Of a stretch of DNA of 64,000 nucleotides, positions 24,101 to 37,004 are shown piece by piece (within the stretch, counting starts at the first letter, position 1; every line of letters starts with the position of its first letter). Made by a program: the position numbers and the translations under genes. Source of the stretch: Pyrenopolyporus hunteri. Taxonomy: Eukaryota; Ascomycota; Sordariomycetes; Xylariales; Hypoxylaceae. The stretch is from assembly GCA_902806595.1 (NCBI GenBank), contig CADCXC010000035.1, forward strand, positions 1,426,001-1,490,000, in the 5' to 3' direction. The notes under the pieces are model-generated. The model made no database searches, was not told where the DNA came from, and was given only the letters and a program-made list of their open reading frames with translations.

Positions 24101-27100
24101 GATTCGACTTTGAACTTGACCGCGCGTCCTCCGAATCGAGGCTTGATACCTGGGCGGTACCTACATGCAGCGACTCAACGGGTATAAACTTCACTCTTGC
24201 TCGAAACAAGAACCTTCAGCATTCCATACCCTCGACCCGCGCGATGGGAACAGCTTCTCCAGCTTCGTCTGGTCTCTGTTTCATGCCGATCGACGCGGTT
24301 CACGCCGTCAGCAGGTACCGTGAGATTAAATGTATGATCGAATGTATGTTCGTATGTATAGCATGTACTTACACGTGGATGGCTGAATAAGGGAATTTAC
24401 CTAGGTAGGTACATAACGGTAAATGGGATCCTCGTACTGCGTTGTTATGCGCGAGCTTACCATCCTCCCTCCTCGCCCACTCTAGAGAACGAGAGGGCCA
24501 AGACTCTTGTCAGAAGTGAGCCTAAAAGAAAACAGCGGGGATAGGTAGCCAGGGAGGTCTACGTAGCATCGGGCTGCCTTCAGCTATCTGCATATGGCTT
24601 GGCGCCTGTACTGCTACTCCCCCGGCGCCCTCGCCAATCACAAGCTGCTTCCCACACCGTCCGCCGTACGAACCCTCCTTTTCAACGGATGCCTTGTTGC
24701 CTGATCCTCACCGGTCGGTCTGGGGATGTACATGGGTACCTACCTATTAAATCTGGTAATGCACGGATCCATCTTCTTTGATCGTCAGAATGCCTCTTGG
24801 TATATGTATATACCACTCATCTGGTAGCACAGGCGTATTGCTTTTTGAACACGGCTTGCTAGTATTTAAAAAAGTAAAGCCTTTTCTAACCGGTCCGTCG
24901 CCGGGAAACTTAAGGCACGAAGTATTACCAGATTTTAAATCTCCTGTTGTCCGATAGACGGGTTCGGAGCTGCGACCCGAGTCCTCGATGCTGGGTCACC
25001 TGGTACCTAATACCTTGCCGCGCCCCAGGTTGAAAACGTTTACTATGTACGTCTTTGTGTCTTTGTGTAGAGCAAACGTGCTTTGTAGCCTATTACGGAT
25101 CTGGGCAAAGGAAACAAAGTGTGAGTAATGTGGACGCCCTGGATATGTATTCATCCTAATTTCTTGGGGCTGTTTACTACATACAGGTACTGGTATAATG
25201 GATAAACCAACGTACATGTATGATATATAGAGGTGTTTTTGAAGAAGTTTACCTCTCGCATGGTTAAACCATTCGAGAACCGTAGACCCCCATTATCATG
25301 AGTTCACCCAGGGGCGGTCTCTAGGAAGCAATATTACCAAAATTTACCCTCCAGCATGGCCTGAGGTTCGGCTATGGTCTCGCCAATTCCTGGATCATGA
25401 ATCTGTTCAAAACATCTTCTATCATGCGAAGTTGGACAGATCTTGGTCCCTGAGAAAGAATCTTCGGTACCGGAGCAAGCGTCGATGTCCTGAGTTCTCT
25501 CGACCTCGGTACCTATCACCTACCTGATTTTATTCCATCACACCGGTCACTTTATGCACTCGCGTTCTGATTGGTACGATAGACCATGCGCATCATGGTA
25601 CGAGAAAGGAGCCATAGGGAGGGGGGTTCCTGTTGTGTGGGTCGTAAAGACGTCCTGAAAGGTTCTAGACAATTGTCAGCCCAACACAAAATTATTTTCT
25701 CTGCTTACATAGCAGCTTAGACGATCCGGGCACGTTTTCTACATTGGTTTAGAACCGCTCGCAAAAATCTACCGCCGTATTATCATCTTATTGTCATGTT
25801 TGACCCTCTAGGTACCAGGTTAGGAGGTTAGGGGAGTGTATATGTTACCTTACTTTGTGTATGATATATTCGTATTTATCGAGATGGTAGTAGAGTGTGA
25901 TTTATGTGATTAGCTGCTAATTCTAGACAACTTTGTCCACGTTTTATTTCCACCATTCAGTAACATCCCGAGCCTCAAACCCCCACGGGCCGAGATGTCT
26001 CAACTTCAACAAATACATAGATTATCATGATAAGACAGACGTAGATGTGTAAGTATCTACATATATACAAAGCTAACCAACGACTTGCTCCGACTTTAAT
26101 GTTGCTTCAATTTTGGCACAAACACCTAGAAGTCCCTCTCGTTTTTATAAGAAACTACCTACCTATATTTTACAATGGTATGGTGGGACGGTATTATAAT
26201 ATCAAGCAGCCCAGATATTATATAGTAATAGGTAGGTACTTACCTGAGGAATTTAAAGAGGATGCGGTACCTATAATAGAAATACTAGGTACCTTACGTA
26301 CCTAGGTAACCAACAAACGAAGCCTTATTACCTTAGCAAAAAGGCATGGAAACATCAAGACGTATGTACCTAGGTAAGGTATGTACCTATATATACAAAT
26401 ATCTAACATCTCGATCGTGATATGCATTCCATACATACCTACCTACCTACTTTGAAGAGCCTTCCCTCGCCCTCTCCGCCTTCTTCTCGCCTTCTTCATC
26501 ACATCTGGCGCTAGCCAACGTTAAAATCACACAAAACGTCTCCCCATCCACTCGTCCCATGTTTCGTTGTTGAAGACCAGCGAATGGGAATGGATGGGAG
26601 CGTGTGGGGAGCGGGCAGGGATGGGGGGAGTCGCAGGTACTTTGTAATAATTAGGTACAGTACGTAAGTACCACACTGCCTACCTCAAGTTAAGGTATCA
26701 TGGTGCCTGTCATCAATTTACTGGAGAGAGAGGCTAACGACCACCCCCCTGTTCATCAACCCGCATCCCATCTCTTTCCTTGTTGCTGCTTACAGGTCTC
26801 GAGCTGCAAGGACACTGCCACACCCACATTTCGCAAACCCCCGGCAATTAGCTGCTTCTAGCGGCGCGTCGGCCGTGCGCGCTGCTGCAATGCGCAACGC
26901 AGTGTCTAGGTACCTAGGTACATACCTAGCTGCTGAGGTAGCCCTAACTACCTAGCGCTCTGGGCCCTAGCGTGCACCTGTCCCGAGTTCCATAGTGGAG
27001 GGTCTGGGTCTCGCAGTTTATCTGGTCCTGGATCCAGTGATAATCATGTATGAGGACTATTACGGTCTTTTTCCTCTTTCGTACATACAATTCTACTATG

Positions 27101-27719
27101 ATCAACTGTCTAACCTACATACAACATGACCACCATCAAGTACTACTGCTACTGCTGCTACTACCATGGCATCATTTCTTGGTGCAGGCTTAAAAGAGGA
27201 GCACGTCCCCAAAACTCGTGGGAGACCTCTTTCATCGTCTTCTCATTATTAATCGTTGAGCTGAACTGGGTGAACTGGTCATTCGACTGTACCCTCGTAC
27301 ACCGTATTCTTTCTTTTTTAACGTTTTAAAGAATGGTCCAGTGATCTCAAAGCCTAGCCTAAAAGAAAAAGCTCGACCGGCGGATCTCATAAAAAGCTAC
27401 GGCGTCTCATGTACAAATACCTACGGCACCCTTCCTGGAACACTTAATGTGGGTATCTAAACCTAAAAGCACACGGATTTCATGGGTCAATCAAAGTACA
27501 AGTACGAGAGAGGTAGCTTTCAGACAAATCCGGGAGGAACCATTAACCACTTATAGGCTCCAAAGTGACCAGTCAATCTTTCTTTCCTTTCCATCGAAGA
27601 ATCCAATGGGCTAGACACCCATCCCATCCTCGTCCACCCACCCATCACTGGCCAGATCAGGAACAGCTCTTTTTTTCCTCTTCTCTTGTCCATCCCTCTA
27701 ACACATCCCTCTAACAACC
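18169..27719. other. Gene desert (about 9.5 kb)
   Basis: No open frame here shows convincing coding character or a recognisable domain. Frames longer than 80 codons overlap randomly on both strands. The DNA is of average composition and is dotted with TAGGTAGG/CCTACCTA clusters, for example at 23236-23290, 26216-26300, 26362-26450 and 26908-26956. It is not RIP-mutated like the left end. Short-exon genes or non-coding RNAs could have been missed. Confidence 0.5.
26216..26450. repeat. Cluster of TAGGTA/TACCTA palindromic words
   Basis: Repeated words such as TAGGTAGGTACTTACC, CCTAGGTAAC, GTACCTAGGTAAGG and ACCTACCTACC are packed into about 230 bases. Each is partly palindromic around CCTAGG or GGTACC. 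It is the densest such cluster in the desert. Confidence 0.65.
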
Positions 27720-27895
27720 CTCTTTTTTATTTTACCTAGGTATTTTATTTTATTTTATTTTTCTTTTCAGTCTACCACACCCCTGCAAGACAGGCCATCT
27801 GGGCTATTAACTACCTGGGTATACTGTGCTACAGCACAAAGCCAAAGAGATTTGAAAGGTCCTTTTTTTCTTTCTCTTCCCACGCCCCCCCATCC

Positions 27896-27950
27896 CACCA
27901 CCACTACCACTACTACTACTACCACCACCATCATCCATCCACCCACCTGC
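27896..27950 (+). repeat. CCA/CTA triplet and CATC microsatellite
   Basis: Imperfect run of CCA and CTA triplets followed by CATC/CACC units in the WHI3 leader. Confidence 0.75.
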
Positions 27951-27985
27951 ACCCAAGACGTCTCTTTCTCCAAACCCCCAAACTC

Positions 27986-28003
27986 ATTATTATTATTATT
28001 ATT
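27986..28003 (+). repeat. (ATT)6 microsatellite
   Basis: Six perfect ATT units in the WHI3 leader. Confidence 0.8.
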
Positions 28004-28566
28004 CCCAAATACTTCTCTATCTACCTGGGCCTACCCTTTATATTTTTTATTTTTTTCTTACACTGCCTTGACCTGCCCTACCCAACCAAGACGCGCCATC
28101 CTTATTTCTTATTTTTATTTTATTTTTCATGTGTCTTCGTGGCGACCTGCAACCCGCAACCCGCATTCCTCCCTACTACTGCTTGTCTTATCGCGTCGCC
28201 CGCTTCCAAGGCATCGTCGCTCATCTCCATTTTTCTCGGCCGCCGCGTCGTCGTCGTCACCCCGAGATTGGACAATCCAGATATCCAGTAGCCCGTTAAT
28301 CGCGTCGACTAGTAGTAGTAATACACACCTACCTGGAATCTTTCGCCTCGTCCTATCCCGCGCACCGCAACACGCGGGCGCACCCACTATTTTATCTGCT
28401 AACACCAGCCCATCGCATCGCGCCAAAGCAAGGGGAGAAAAGTCCGCCACGAGCCTGCGAAACCCATCCCACCGTCTCACGATCAGCGCGATCGTCATTC
28501 GAGCCCTCGGTCGCATATTGCCATAGGGTCCCCAAAATTTCAGGCACCTCCTGTAGGGCGGCCTAA

Positions 28567-30315
28567 TTGCATGCATCTCAAAGCATGAACGCGGACCTAA
28601 GTACTCAAAGTGTGGTTTCGAATACGTCTACCAAATCCACATTCTCTCCTTTGTCGTCGAGCCGCGCGAGTCCTTTTCCTGCTACCTCGGCTGCTGCCAT
28701 CAAAACTACTATGGCCGCACCTGGCTTCCTTTCACAGTCGCAACCCTTCAGATCTGCTGCTGCGCCCGCTCAGTCGCCGTTCTCGCTCTCCATGGGTGCT
28801 ATCCACGCTTTCGAACGCGATGCGACCACTAAGCCTGTCGGGACGCCGTTCGCGGTGACCCCTTCTCCCATCTCGACCATCTTGATTCGTCGCCTTCCCG
28901 CCGATACCACTGAAGACAAGCTCCGTCTGATGCTTCTCTTTTCGCAGGAGTTGGTCGATATCGAAATGGTTTCGCCGGAGCAGTCGGAAGACCCAGGCTG
29001 TCGGTCTGCGATCGTAAGGTTCAAGACTCCTACTGGAGCACAGCAGGCCAAGGATATGCTGCACGGCAAGTCTATAAGTCAAAGCGACGTCGAATTGATC
29101 GTCGAAATCATATCTGGTAGTCCTACCGCCTCCAGAAGGCACCCAATCGATGCTGCAATCTCGGCTCCGTCCAGCGGTCCCTCTTCAACGACGTCATCGG
29201 GGCCTGGCTCGCGTCAGTCATCTCGGTTCAACGGAGCGTTTCAGTCCCTGGAGAACATATCCCCCCCTATGAATGGGATATACGGGAGCAACGAGTTGCC
29301 AAACCCTGAATCTAGCGCGCATTATCAGAGCCTCTTCTCGCCGCAGTCTCCTATTGGTAACCATTTGACGGAGCGCACGCGCATTTCGGGCAAGACTTTG
29401 ATTAGTCACGATGCCGCGGAAGATGATGAGACGCGCGAACTGCTAAAGGATCCGGTGGCCTATGCCGAGAATGGTGCAACGCAGCAGCGAAGAGCAACGG
29501 CCCCACAACTGCCCATCACTCGCATGGCTAACTTGTCTCTGAACACGACGACTAACGGCCCCGCATCCCTACCGCAATATGGACATCCCAATATGACTCC
29601 TTTGTCTGCGCATGGCAACACCTTGTCTCCGACCGTGATGAACGGCGCGAGCCACTCGATGAATTACCAGATGGGGAACCAGCACTACCAGCGCCATAAT
29701 AATTTCCCGCCCGTGAATCCCGCCGACCAGAATCCGCCTTGCAACACGCTCTACGTTGGGAACCTCCCAATCGATACTTCCGAAGAAGAGCTGAAGGCTA
29801 TGTTTTCCAAGCAGCGGGGCTACAAGCGCCTTTGTTTCCGTACTAAGCAGAACGGCCCTATGTGCTTTGTCGAGTTTGAGGATGTGTCGTTTGCCACCAA
29901 GGCTTTACATGAGCTGTATGGCACACCTCTTCATAATAGCATCAAAGGAGGGATTCGTCTCAGCTTTTCTAAGAATCCCTTGGGTGTTCGCTCGGGTCAG
30001 GCTCCGGGCCAGAATGGCCCCGGTTCTATGGCCGCCATGAACGGAATAATGGCCGGCCCCGGAAACGGCTTCACAAGCGCTAACGGCCCTCCGCCGGGTC
30101 TTGCGGCACCTCCTGGTCTTGGTCGCGTAACTTACAACGGCGGGTCGGCTGTACCTACCAGCACGAGCGCTCCGTATTCTTCGGCGGCTTTTCCGAGTAC
30201 TAATAGTAACGTATGGAGCAGCCCGTTGTATAGCGGGCCACTGTCGGCCGGCGGCTCTTCCTCGACCGTGAACGGGACCGCATCGGCATTTCCACCCTAC
30301 ATGATGGGGAGATAG
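28567..30315 (+). CDS. WHI3: Whi3-type cell-cycle RNA-binding protein (two RRMs)
   Basis: A single exon encodes 582 residues. RRM1 lies at about 102-182 (ISTILIRRLPADTTEDKL and later AIVRFKT). RRM2 lies at about 391-475 with RNP2 LYVGNL and RNP1-like GPMCFVEF, ending in IRLSFSKNPLGVR. This C-terminal RRM is the hallmark of the Whi3 family. The linkers are rich in Ser, Pro, Asn, Gln and Gly and look disordered, as expected of a protein that forms RNA condensates. In yeasts and Ashbya, Whi3 binds G1 cyclin and other mRNAs and controls Start, nuclear asynchrony and polarity. The ATG at 28567 gives the longest frame; a second ATG at 28585 in a similar context could be used instead. Gene-free DNA extends about 8-10 kb on each side, and the long leader suggests post-transcriptional control. 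Confidence 0.9.
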   Translation: MHASQSMNADLSTQSVVSNTSTKSTFSPLSSSRASPFPATSAAAIKTTMAAPGFLSQSQPFRSAAAPAQSPFSLSMGAIHAFERDATTKPVGTPFAVTPSPISTILIRRLPADTTEDKLRLMLLFSQELVDIEMVSPEQSEDPGCRSAIVRFKTPTGAQQAKDMLHGKSISQSDVELIVEIISGSPTASRRHPIDAAISAPSSGPSSTTSSGPGSRQSSRFNGAFQSLENISPPMNGIYGSNELPNPESSAHYQSLFSPQSPIGNHLTERTRISGKTLISHDAAEDDETRELLKDPVAYAENGATQQRRATAPQLPITRMANLSLNTTTNGPASLPQYGHPNMTPLSAHGNTLSPTVMNGASHSMNYQMGNQHYQRHNNFPPVNPADQNPPCNTLYVGNLPIDTSEEELKAMFSKQRGYKRLCFRTKQNGPMCFVEFEDVSFATKALHELYGTPLHNSIKGGIRLSFSKNPLGVRSGQAPGQNGPGSMAAMNGIMAGPGNGFTSANGPPPGLAAPPGLGRVTYNGGSAVPTSTSAPYSSAAFPSTNSNVWSSPLYSGPLSAGGSSSTVNGTASAFPPYMMGR

Positions 30316-33300
30316 ATGAATACCCACTGAATCGACTATAGATGCATGCATTGTGTGTTTTAGGAACTGGCCATTGGCGTTTGGGAAGGCATTCGAAATG
30401 GGATCTTTAAGGGGGCAGACCCCTCTGCCACTCACAGGACCTTATCCGATCAACAGGTAGCGGCCTAACGACCCTTGTGTTGAATCCGAATCCTCGAGCA
30501 TGGGGATTACTTAGCTAATGGCTGCATATGTACTGGCATTTGCAATGGGGATGGTGGTCATGCATGGTTTCTAGCGTTGGCGTCGATATTTTTCATTATA
30601 ATGATTCCCCCTCGGCGAACCACCGCGTGGTCACCGGTTGCCCGGGAGTTTAGAGTCATCTCGGTGTTTTACTCAATCAAGACTTGGTCATAGGAGGCAT
30701 GTTTTGGTGTTGGTTTCACATTACTTTGAGCAGGTTATCAGCATTGCGTTTCTCTATCTACGGCGGCCACCCCTCCTTGCTGTCGCTCTGCGGACCCTCG
30801 GACTTGACCGGACCTGGATGGTCTCGGCCATGGACATGGCTAAAATTGGATTCCACGGATCCATCACGCTAGGCGAGCTGCTTCTGACGGACCACGTCCG
30901 GGAGGAGAGGGCGAATGGTCGTCGGTTGTATTATCTATCGGGGCTTGTTCCATATTTGCAGCATGGCGAAAAGAAAAAAGATCACCCGGCACACACCCAT
31001 TGCTATCTTAAAAGAACAAAAAAAAGCGATATCATTCTTCACGCAGCATTGTCCAAAATTCTTCGGCGAAAAAAAAAGGGCTGGGATCGGTGTCAGACGG
31101 AGTGAGGGGCATATATACATTTGGGTCCTTCATTTGGGAGGTTAGGCTGGCTGGTATTTGGTACATTTGGTCGGATACTAGGGCTACCACCGGTGTCGTA
31201 AAGCATCCAGCATCTGACGAGAGGCTGGCGTTTGATCTCTCGAGGAAGCGAAGGCAAACGGCCTCCCGTACATCGGCATCCGTGACTTATTAGCATTAAC
31301 CAGCGTTCTCCACCTTCGATCGGCGCATCATCTCACAAGAGGGTCTTTTCGGTTTCTTGATGGGTCATTAGTACATCATGCGGTGAGCCGGGGGAAGGGA
31401 GGGGGGAAAGCGAAGGAGTATTTGGGAATGGGTTTCGTTATTCGCAGAATAGGCGCGGGTTGGAGACATGGCATAAGGAAAGGAGGGGCGAGTCCAGCAA
31501 AACAAGAGAAACGGGGATTTTCTTACGTCTTGCGGGTGTGGTTTGTTGGGCTTTTCCCGGAACACCTCTTGTCGTCGTCGTCATCGTTGTTTTCCTGCCT
31601 CCTCTCGCTTCCGAGTCCTGGCTGGCAGAACCCGATCCCGTCGGAATCTTGCTCTAGGTGATGAGGTGGCGGATCACTATATTTCCTTTGCTCCTCTTTC
31701 CTTTTTTTCTTTTCCTCAGTCTTCTCGTAATATAGCTAGCGATTTTTAGACGGTCACCTCGATTCACATCCATCCATCCAGAAGGGAAAGCATCTTATCA
31801 TATCTATCTACTTTATTTTTCTCCTCCCCCGTACCTAACCTGCTCTCTTTTTACCCCGCGACATCGATGATATCGCTCCTATTATTCATTCCATCCATTC
31901 ATCCCTCCCTTTCCCCAAAATGTAAAATCACTACTAGACGCTCCTACTTTTAAGATTTTAATGTGTAACAGGCCTGTGATGAGGACGGTCGGTCGTCTTT
32001 GGCCCCCTTATGCCGTCGGTCCGCCTAGAGGTATCCAAGGTTTAGGAGTAAGCGAGCGGAGGATCGGAGTTGTGTACGTGTAATTGAGTAAGCGGCATTG
32101 TATCACGTATCTATATCTACCAATTGGGTGTGTGGTAACTTACCTAGCCGCCGGCGCTGTTGCTTAGGTAGAGAATGTTACTTACCTCCTAACATACCTA
32201 CCTACCTGATTCACGCTGCCACTCCGTCCCATATCGAGTCCTGTTTCGTGCTATGTTCCAACTACCTATGTGCACATGTGGCATGCGTCCGTAGTCATAT
32301 ATGCGTCCGCATTTCCACACCTGCTTCTACTCACCCAACTAACTTATACGCGAGACGTGACCTTCGCAGGGCCTTGCGCCGCCTCCTGGCCGGGATCGTG
32401 AAATATAGAATAAGAGTAAGAGGGCGCTGCGCCCAGATATCGTGGAGACCGCGTGGTAGATATCGCCCCTTTCCAGGCTATAGCGGTTAACCTTGCGCCC
32501 CGTTGACACTTTGACATAGGGGTTACTAGTCATTACGGAGACGACGCTGATATCCGAAGCCTCGTATCGTAGGCGCTGGATAAGGGCGTCTGTTTCCTTG
32601 TCGGGGCGGATGGGCTGTGCCTAGGTCCCATCTACTCTCTCTTTCGTTCGTCGCGGGTTTTCGCCGTTGCTGTGTTGGCTCCTCTTATATTATATAGGTA
32701 GGTAGGTAGACAGAGCAAGGTAAGCAGGGCGGCGGTATCCTCGCCTCGCCTCGCCTTCCCGTCCAACGAGAAACTCGGGCCGAGCATGGAGACCGCAGCG
32801 ACACGTTGGACCCGGTGTCCGAGAAAGAGAACCTTACTTAGGTAGGTAGAAATGAATATCAACCTTTCGCCTAACCTCTACTCTTCTAGTGTATTAGCGT
32901 ACGTCGCCCTTACCCCGGAGTAGACGAAGGCCTTAGAACCCCTTAAAGTCTTTGATATGTCTACGGGTACTTTTCCTTAAGCTTTTAGCTTCGTCTATAT
33001 GCCGAGTGTTATATAAGACCATTATTTACGCGTGCTAAGAGAACCACTAGCCGGTCGAAGTTATAGCCTTTTACTGCCTGGTGTTTCCCTTCTGGTATCA
33101 GATTTATGACCGGTATAAAGGAGTACATAAGCCCACTCTCCATTCCCCTTCTATTAAGCCGTGCTTAGCTCGTATTATGAGGCATATAAATAGTAGATTC
33201 CGGCGTATCTAATCTGACTTAGAATAACGGTAGCCTCCTAAGTACTTACATACCCGGATCCGAACTGGATATTGGGACTTCATCCACTCCTACGTAACCT

Positions 33301-36300
33301 AACCGGCGGATTTTATAGGTACGGCATTAGGAAAGGGCAAGGGAGACGTGTTCGCGACAAAGTTATATCACCCTCGGTACTTGCGCGGTTTACCCAGAAG
33401 GCCAAAATAACGAGGCGAATCGGCGTGGGATATTAGGCTAGTCGGTGTCCTAGAGAGCCGCGTATGATCGGCTGTTCCATGGAGCCGTGTCGTCTTCCTT
33501 AATCCCTCTTTCGCCACAGGCCAGAAACCCCTACCATTCCCCAACCGCCGATAGCGAGAATTATATGTAGGTCTAACGCCCATACGTTTTCGTGTTACCA
33601 ACTCGTGGAAACTACCCAGACAAAGCATGAAGAGGATCGTTGAGGCGTTGGACCTAACATTTCATCTCCGATATAGTCCTAGATTAAATCATGGCCGGAT
33701 ATGACTAGTTGAGTTGGCGCTACTAAAAGGCCTCGTTGACTACGGCAGTAGGCTGTAACCATTAACAAGTCCAAACCCCGGCATGGAGCATTTTAGACAA
33801 TTGATTCAGTTCTACGAAATTATGAATGGAGTCCCTTGGCAATGAGGTGAAGGGAGATGAGCCTAAACTAGTAGGCCGTCCGTTCAACGGTCATACAAGA
33901 GTCGTACGTTGTGTTAAAATGAGGCGAAATAGCTGTACTCAGAGACTGTGTAGACATCTAAATGGAGATTATGGTAGTACCTATGTGCATGGGGTATTCG
34001 GAACATAGCTTAACAGATCGAAAATCGTTTAGACTTACCACTAGGCGGACACGGCACGATTCGTCACGTTTTATCAAGACGTCCTAGACGTCTGATGTTT
34101 CCTCGGTGAGCTATTCAAACCCCGAACGAAATGTCATATACCTGCGGATTTAGTTAGAGGTCAATAAAAGACGGCAATACTCTGCGAAGAGATTGTCATA
34201 TAGGCCCTTCGCTAGGACTCAATGTATAGAAAACACATAGGACTCGAAAGCGTGGGGGCCGTATCTACAACTTGGATTATACTGTCGTCGTAGTTGGGAT
34301 TCAGGGGGGGTCGGAGCATGACGCGCAATGCTTTCGAACGGCCGTTGACCATCGGGTCAGGGCGGTAGGAGACTTAGACAACGAGATACTATCGTGTATC
34401 AACATAGAGCAGAGCCGGGTTTGGGTCTCGTCGTGTAAATGTTCAGCACCAACGGCCCCGTTGACGTCAGTCCGAGTGAAGCTTCCGGCGGGCCTAAGCA
34501 TGTTTGAATAAACCTAGTAGGGAATCCTTACAACTAGGACTTAGCTTTTTAGGTATGTGGCCGTTTACCCCAACTTCTCGAGTAGTTCAAATGCGAAGCA
34601 ACATGATAGGGGGAGCGTCATATGAGGCATCGGTAGCTCGGCATAACCACCTACAACATCCCTTGGGTAACTAGAGATTACTCGCCTTATCCTACCCTGG
34701 CTTGCAGTAGTTTAAACACATCCCGGCAGAATGCTTAAGCTTCTGTAGGGAAGAGTACGCGATGTATCGGAGTTCCGACACCCTAGCTCTAGCAGTATGG
34801 CTTGTGAGGGACACCTCGCGTGGAAATAGCGGCGCGGGTGCGGGACATTGATAGGGGATCATTCCGAGGCGTTATTCAATCAGAATCCGAAACGTCCAAC
34901 AGCTCGGAAGAGGGTTCGGACAGACCACGATCGCCTGCCTAGGTAGGTAGATGAGTCTTGGCTCGCTTTCCGTCTAGTTTGTGCACGTATGGTACCAAGT
35001 TACGAGATTGTACATTGCTTCGGCATCGAATATCGGGGTCTCCGAACTCAACCTGTAATGGTTTACCGGTTACAGAACCAGCTCTTCCAGGTTGCAAAGA
35101 CGCAACGAAAACTGTGTTGGATGAGAAAGGGTGCTTAGCAGGAAATCATGAGACTCATATACAGTATATGAGTACATTTAATGGACTAGGGAGGCTCGAA
35201 GTTGTTGGGCACTGACATGGTTGAAAGGAGACAGGGTGGGGGTGCTTTACATTCTTAGTACGCATTAAAACTCCGGGGAGCTGGATCGACCACTTCCGAC
35301 TGTCGTGTCAACCAGGATCAGCCTGCTCAAGCTGGGTCTTCTGACTGGCGGTGGAATAAGAGCCGAGATGCTATAACATACGCTTGTGTCTTTACCGACA
35401 TAGTGTCGAGGCGGTAGAGGAACTGAGACGCGAAGTCTGCAAGGCACGCAGTTGGTACCTGTCAGGTGACGGCCGCGATACATGCACCATACTGCGCAGC
35501 CCAAGTGGACATGGCATATCCCGGTAATGAAGGCGTAGTCATCTATTTCCTAAGCAGTCGATGAGAAAAAAAAATTAGCACCGACTGCCACCCCTCTCAG
35601 AGCCTCGTCCAAGCTCGGGACCGTCGAATGCGCGGGATGGAAACACACAGACGCTGAGCTTGACCAGGTATACTTGATGCATCGGGGACGCTCGGATGGA
35701 CAGCTGAACTGCCCAATATTTTCACCGACACGTACTGGATGATACTCGATTAGCGAATGCGATTTGCATCTCCAAGCCTAATTCAACGCTTGTGCAAGGT
35801 TCCGCCGCATTCAAGCTAACCATGCTCCGGTATTGGTGGGAGCACTATCCAGATTCGCCTTTTCCACCCGGCCTTTTTTCGATAATTCATGCTACCAGCA
35901 GAGCTGCAGGACTGCAGTCGAGCACAGATGGTCAGGACGTGAAAGAGGGACGAGATAAAAAGCACCAAGTACAAACAGCCGCTTGTCTAATGCAGGTGTC
36001 ACATTCCCGTCCTAGGCTTCTTCTACTGGTTGTGCCGTCCAGCAGTCCGTCTGGGACTCTAAACTGGGGCTCTGCATTAGATCAGATCAAACACCGCGTA
36101 CGGCCCAGCGAGAAGAAGAGCGACTTCATCCCTAGCATCGCGGTCTCACTGTCGGCGCGGACCTAAAAATAAGAAAGGAAAAGAAGATTGAGCAACGTAG
36201 CATTTTAGGCGTTGATTGCAAAGCAGTTTCAGGCGGATCATGGGGAGAATAAATGAATTCGAAGGGGGACTTCAGGATGAACGAGCAGGTGGGACGGAGT

Positions 36301-36424
36301 AGGATTTAAATGCTTTAAATGGATGTGGTCGATGAGACACGTCGCTTATAGACACGATATCCTTTATTTTCCGTTTGGCGCCTATTGGTACAAGGGGAGG
36401 AGAAAAAAAGAAGGGAGGCATATA

Positions 36425-36460
36425 GAGACAAGAGACAGAGACAGGGACAGAGACAGAGAG
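36425..36460 (+). repeat. GACA/GAGACA purine-rich microsatellite
   Basis: Imperfect GAGACA units in a polypurine stretch that extends from about 36395 to 36470. Confidence 0.7.
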
Positions 36461-36974
36461 GCGGGAGGATCCTGATGTCGGAAAAATCAAAAAGAAGGAA
36501 TCAACCATTAGCCACAGGTGGGAGGTACCTAGGTCTTGCTTGCTGCCCATTAAGTCACCCGTGGGGATTGTGCGACAACCATCATGCACTCCATCCACGG
36601 GGTAGGAGGTACGCACCTATACCCAGTATAGGACCTCAACCAGCCTACATCGTAGGTAGTACATACATTCATTACCTGTGGTACCGTGGGGATACCTGCT
36701 TGCTTATATGTAATATATGTACTTGGGCAGGCAAAGTCTACTTTACTGTGGTCAACGTCGTACTACGGCGATACGCGTACGAGGTAGGTATGTAGAGTTG
36801 GGTATATTATAGTAGGTCTTCCATGTTACTGCATGTAGGAAGGGCCCGCCACCAGCGCGTATATGTACGTAAGGCCTTACCTGCAACTGCAGATGGCGGA
36901 TGATGGAAGCTACATCTACCGCCATTGCTACATTATATACCTGACCTAGGTATATACCTGGTACATACCACATA

Positions 36975-37004
36975 CCTAGGAGAGCCTAGGAGAGCCTAGG
37001 AGGA
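36975..37004 (+). repeat. CCTAGGAGAG tandem repeat, three copies
   Basis: CCTAGG words spaced exactly ten bases apart at 36975, 36985 and 36995, followed by a degenerate fourth. It lies next to the TAGG-type intergenic repeat cluster. Confidence 0.75.

Larger units (their letters stand above)
27720..28566 (+). promoter_or_regulatory. Long pyrimidine-rich leader/promoter of the WHI3 gene
   Basis: About 850 bases before the start codon are dominated by C and T on the plus strand, with TTTTATTTTATTTTATTTT at about 27740-27763, CCA/CTA triplet repeats at 27896-27950 and (ATT)6 at 27986-28003. Such leaders are common for regulated fungal genes. A 224-codon frame (27852-28526) lies wholly inside it. 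I regard that frame as a by-product of the low-complexity sequence, although an upstream ORF effect on translation is possible. Confidence 0.5.

Noticed and set aside
27852..28526. 224-codon plus-strand frame before WHI3
   Set aside because: It is made of Thr, Ser, Leu and Pro runs created by CCA/CTA and pyrimidine repeats. It has no domain, and a frame on the other strand is open as well. Treated as leader sequence.
32880..34930. Possible decayed retroelement between WHI3 and RSR1
   Set aside because: Fragments of open frame appear, but no retroviral-type motif, terminal repeat or poly-A tail could be identified.
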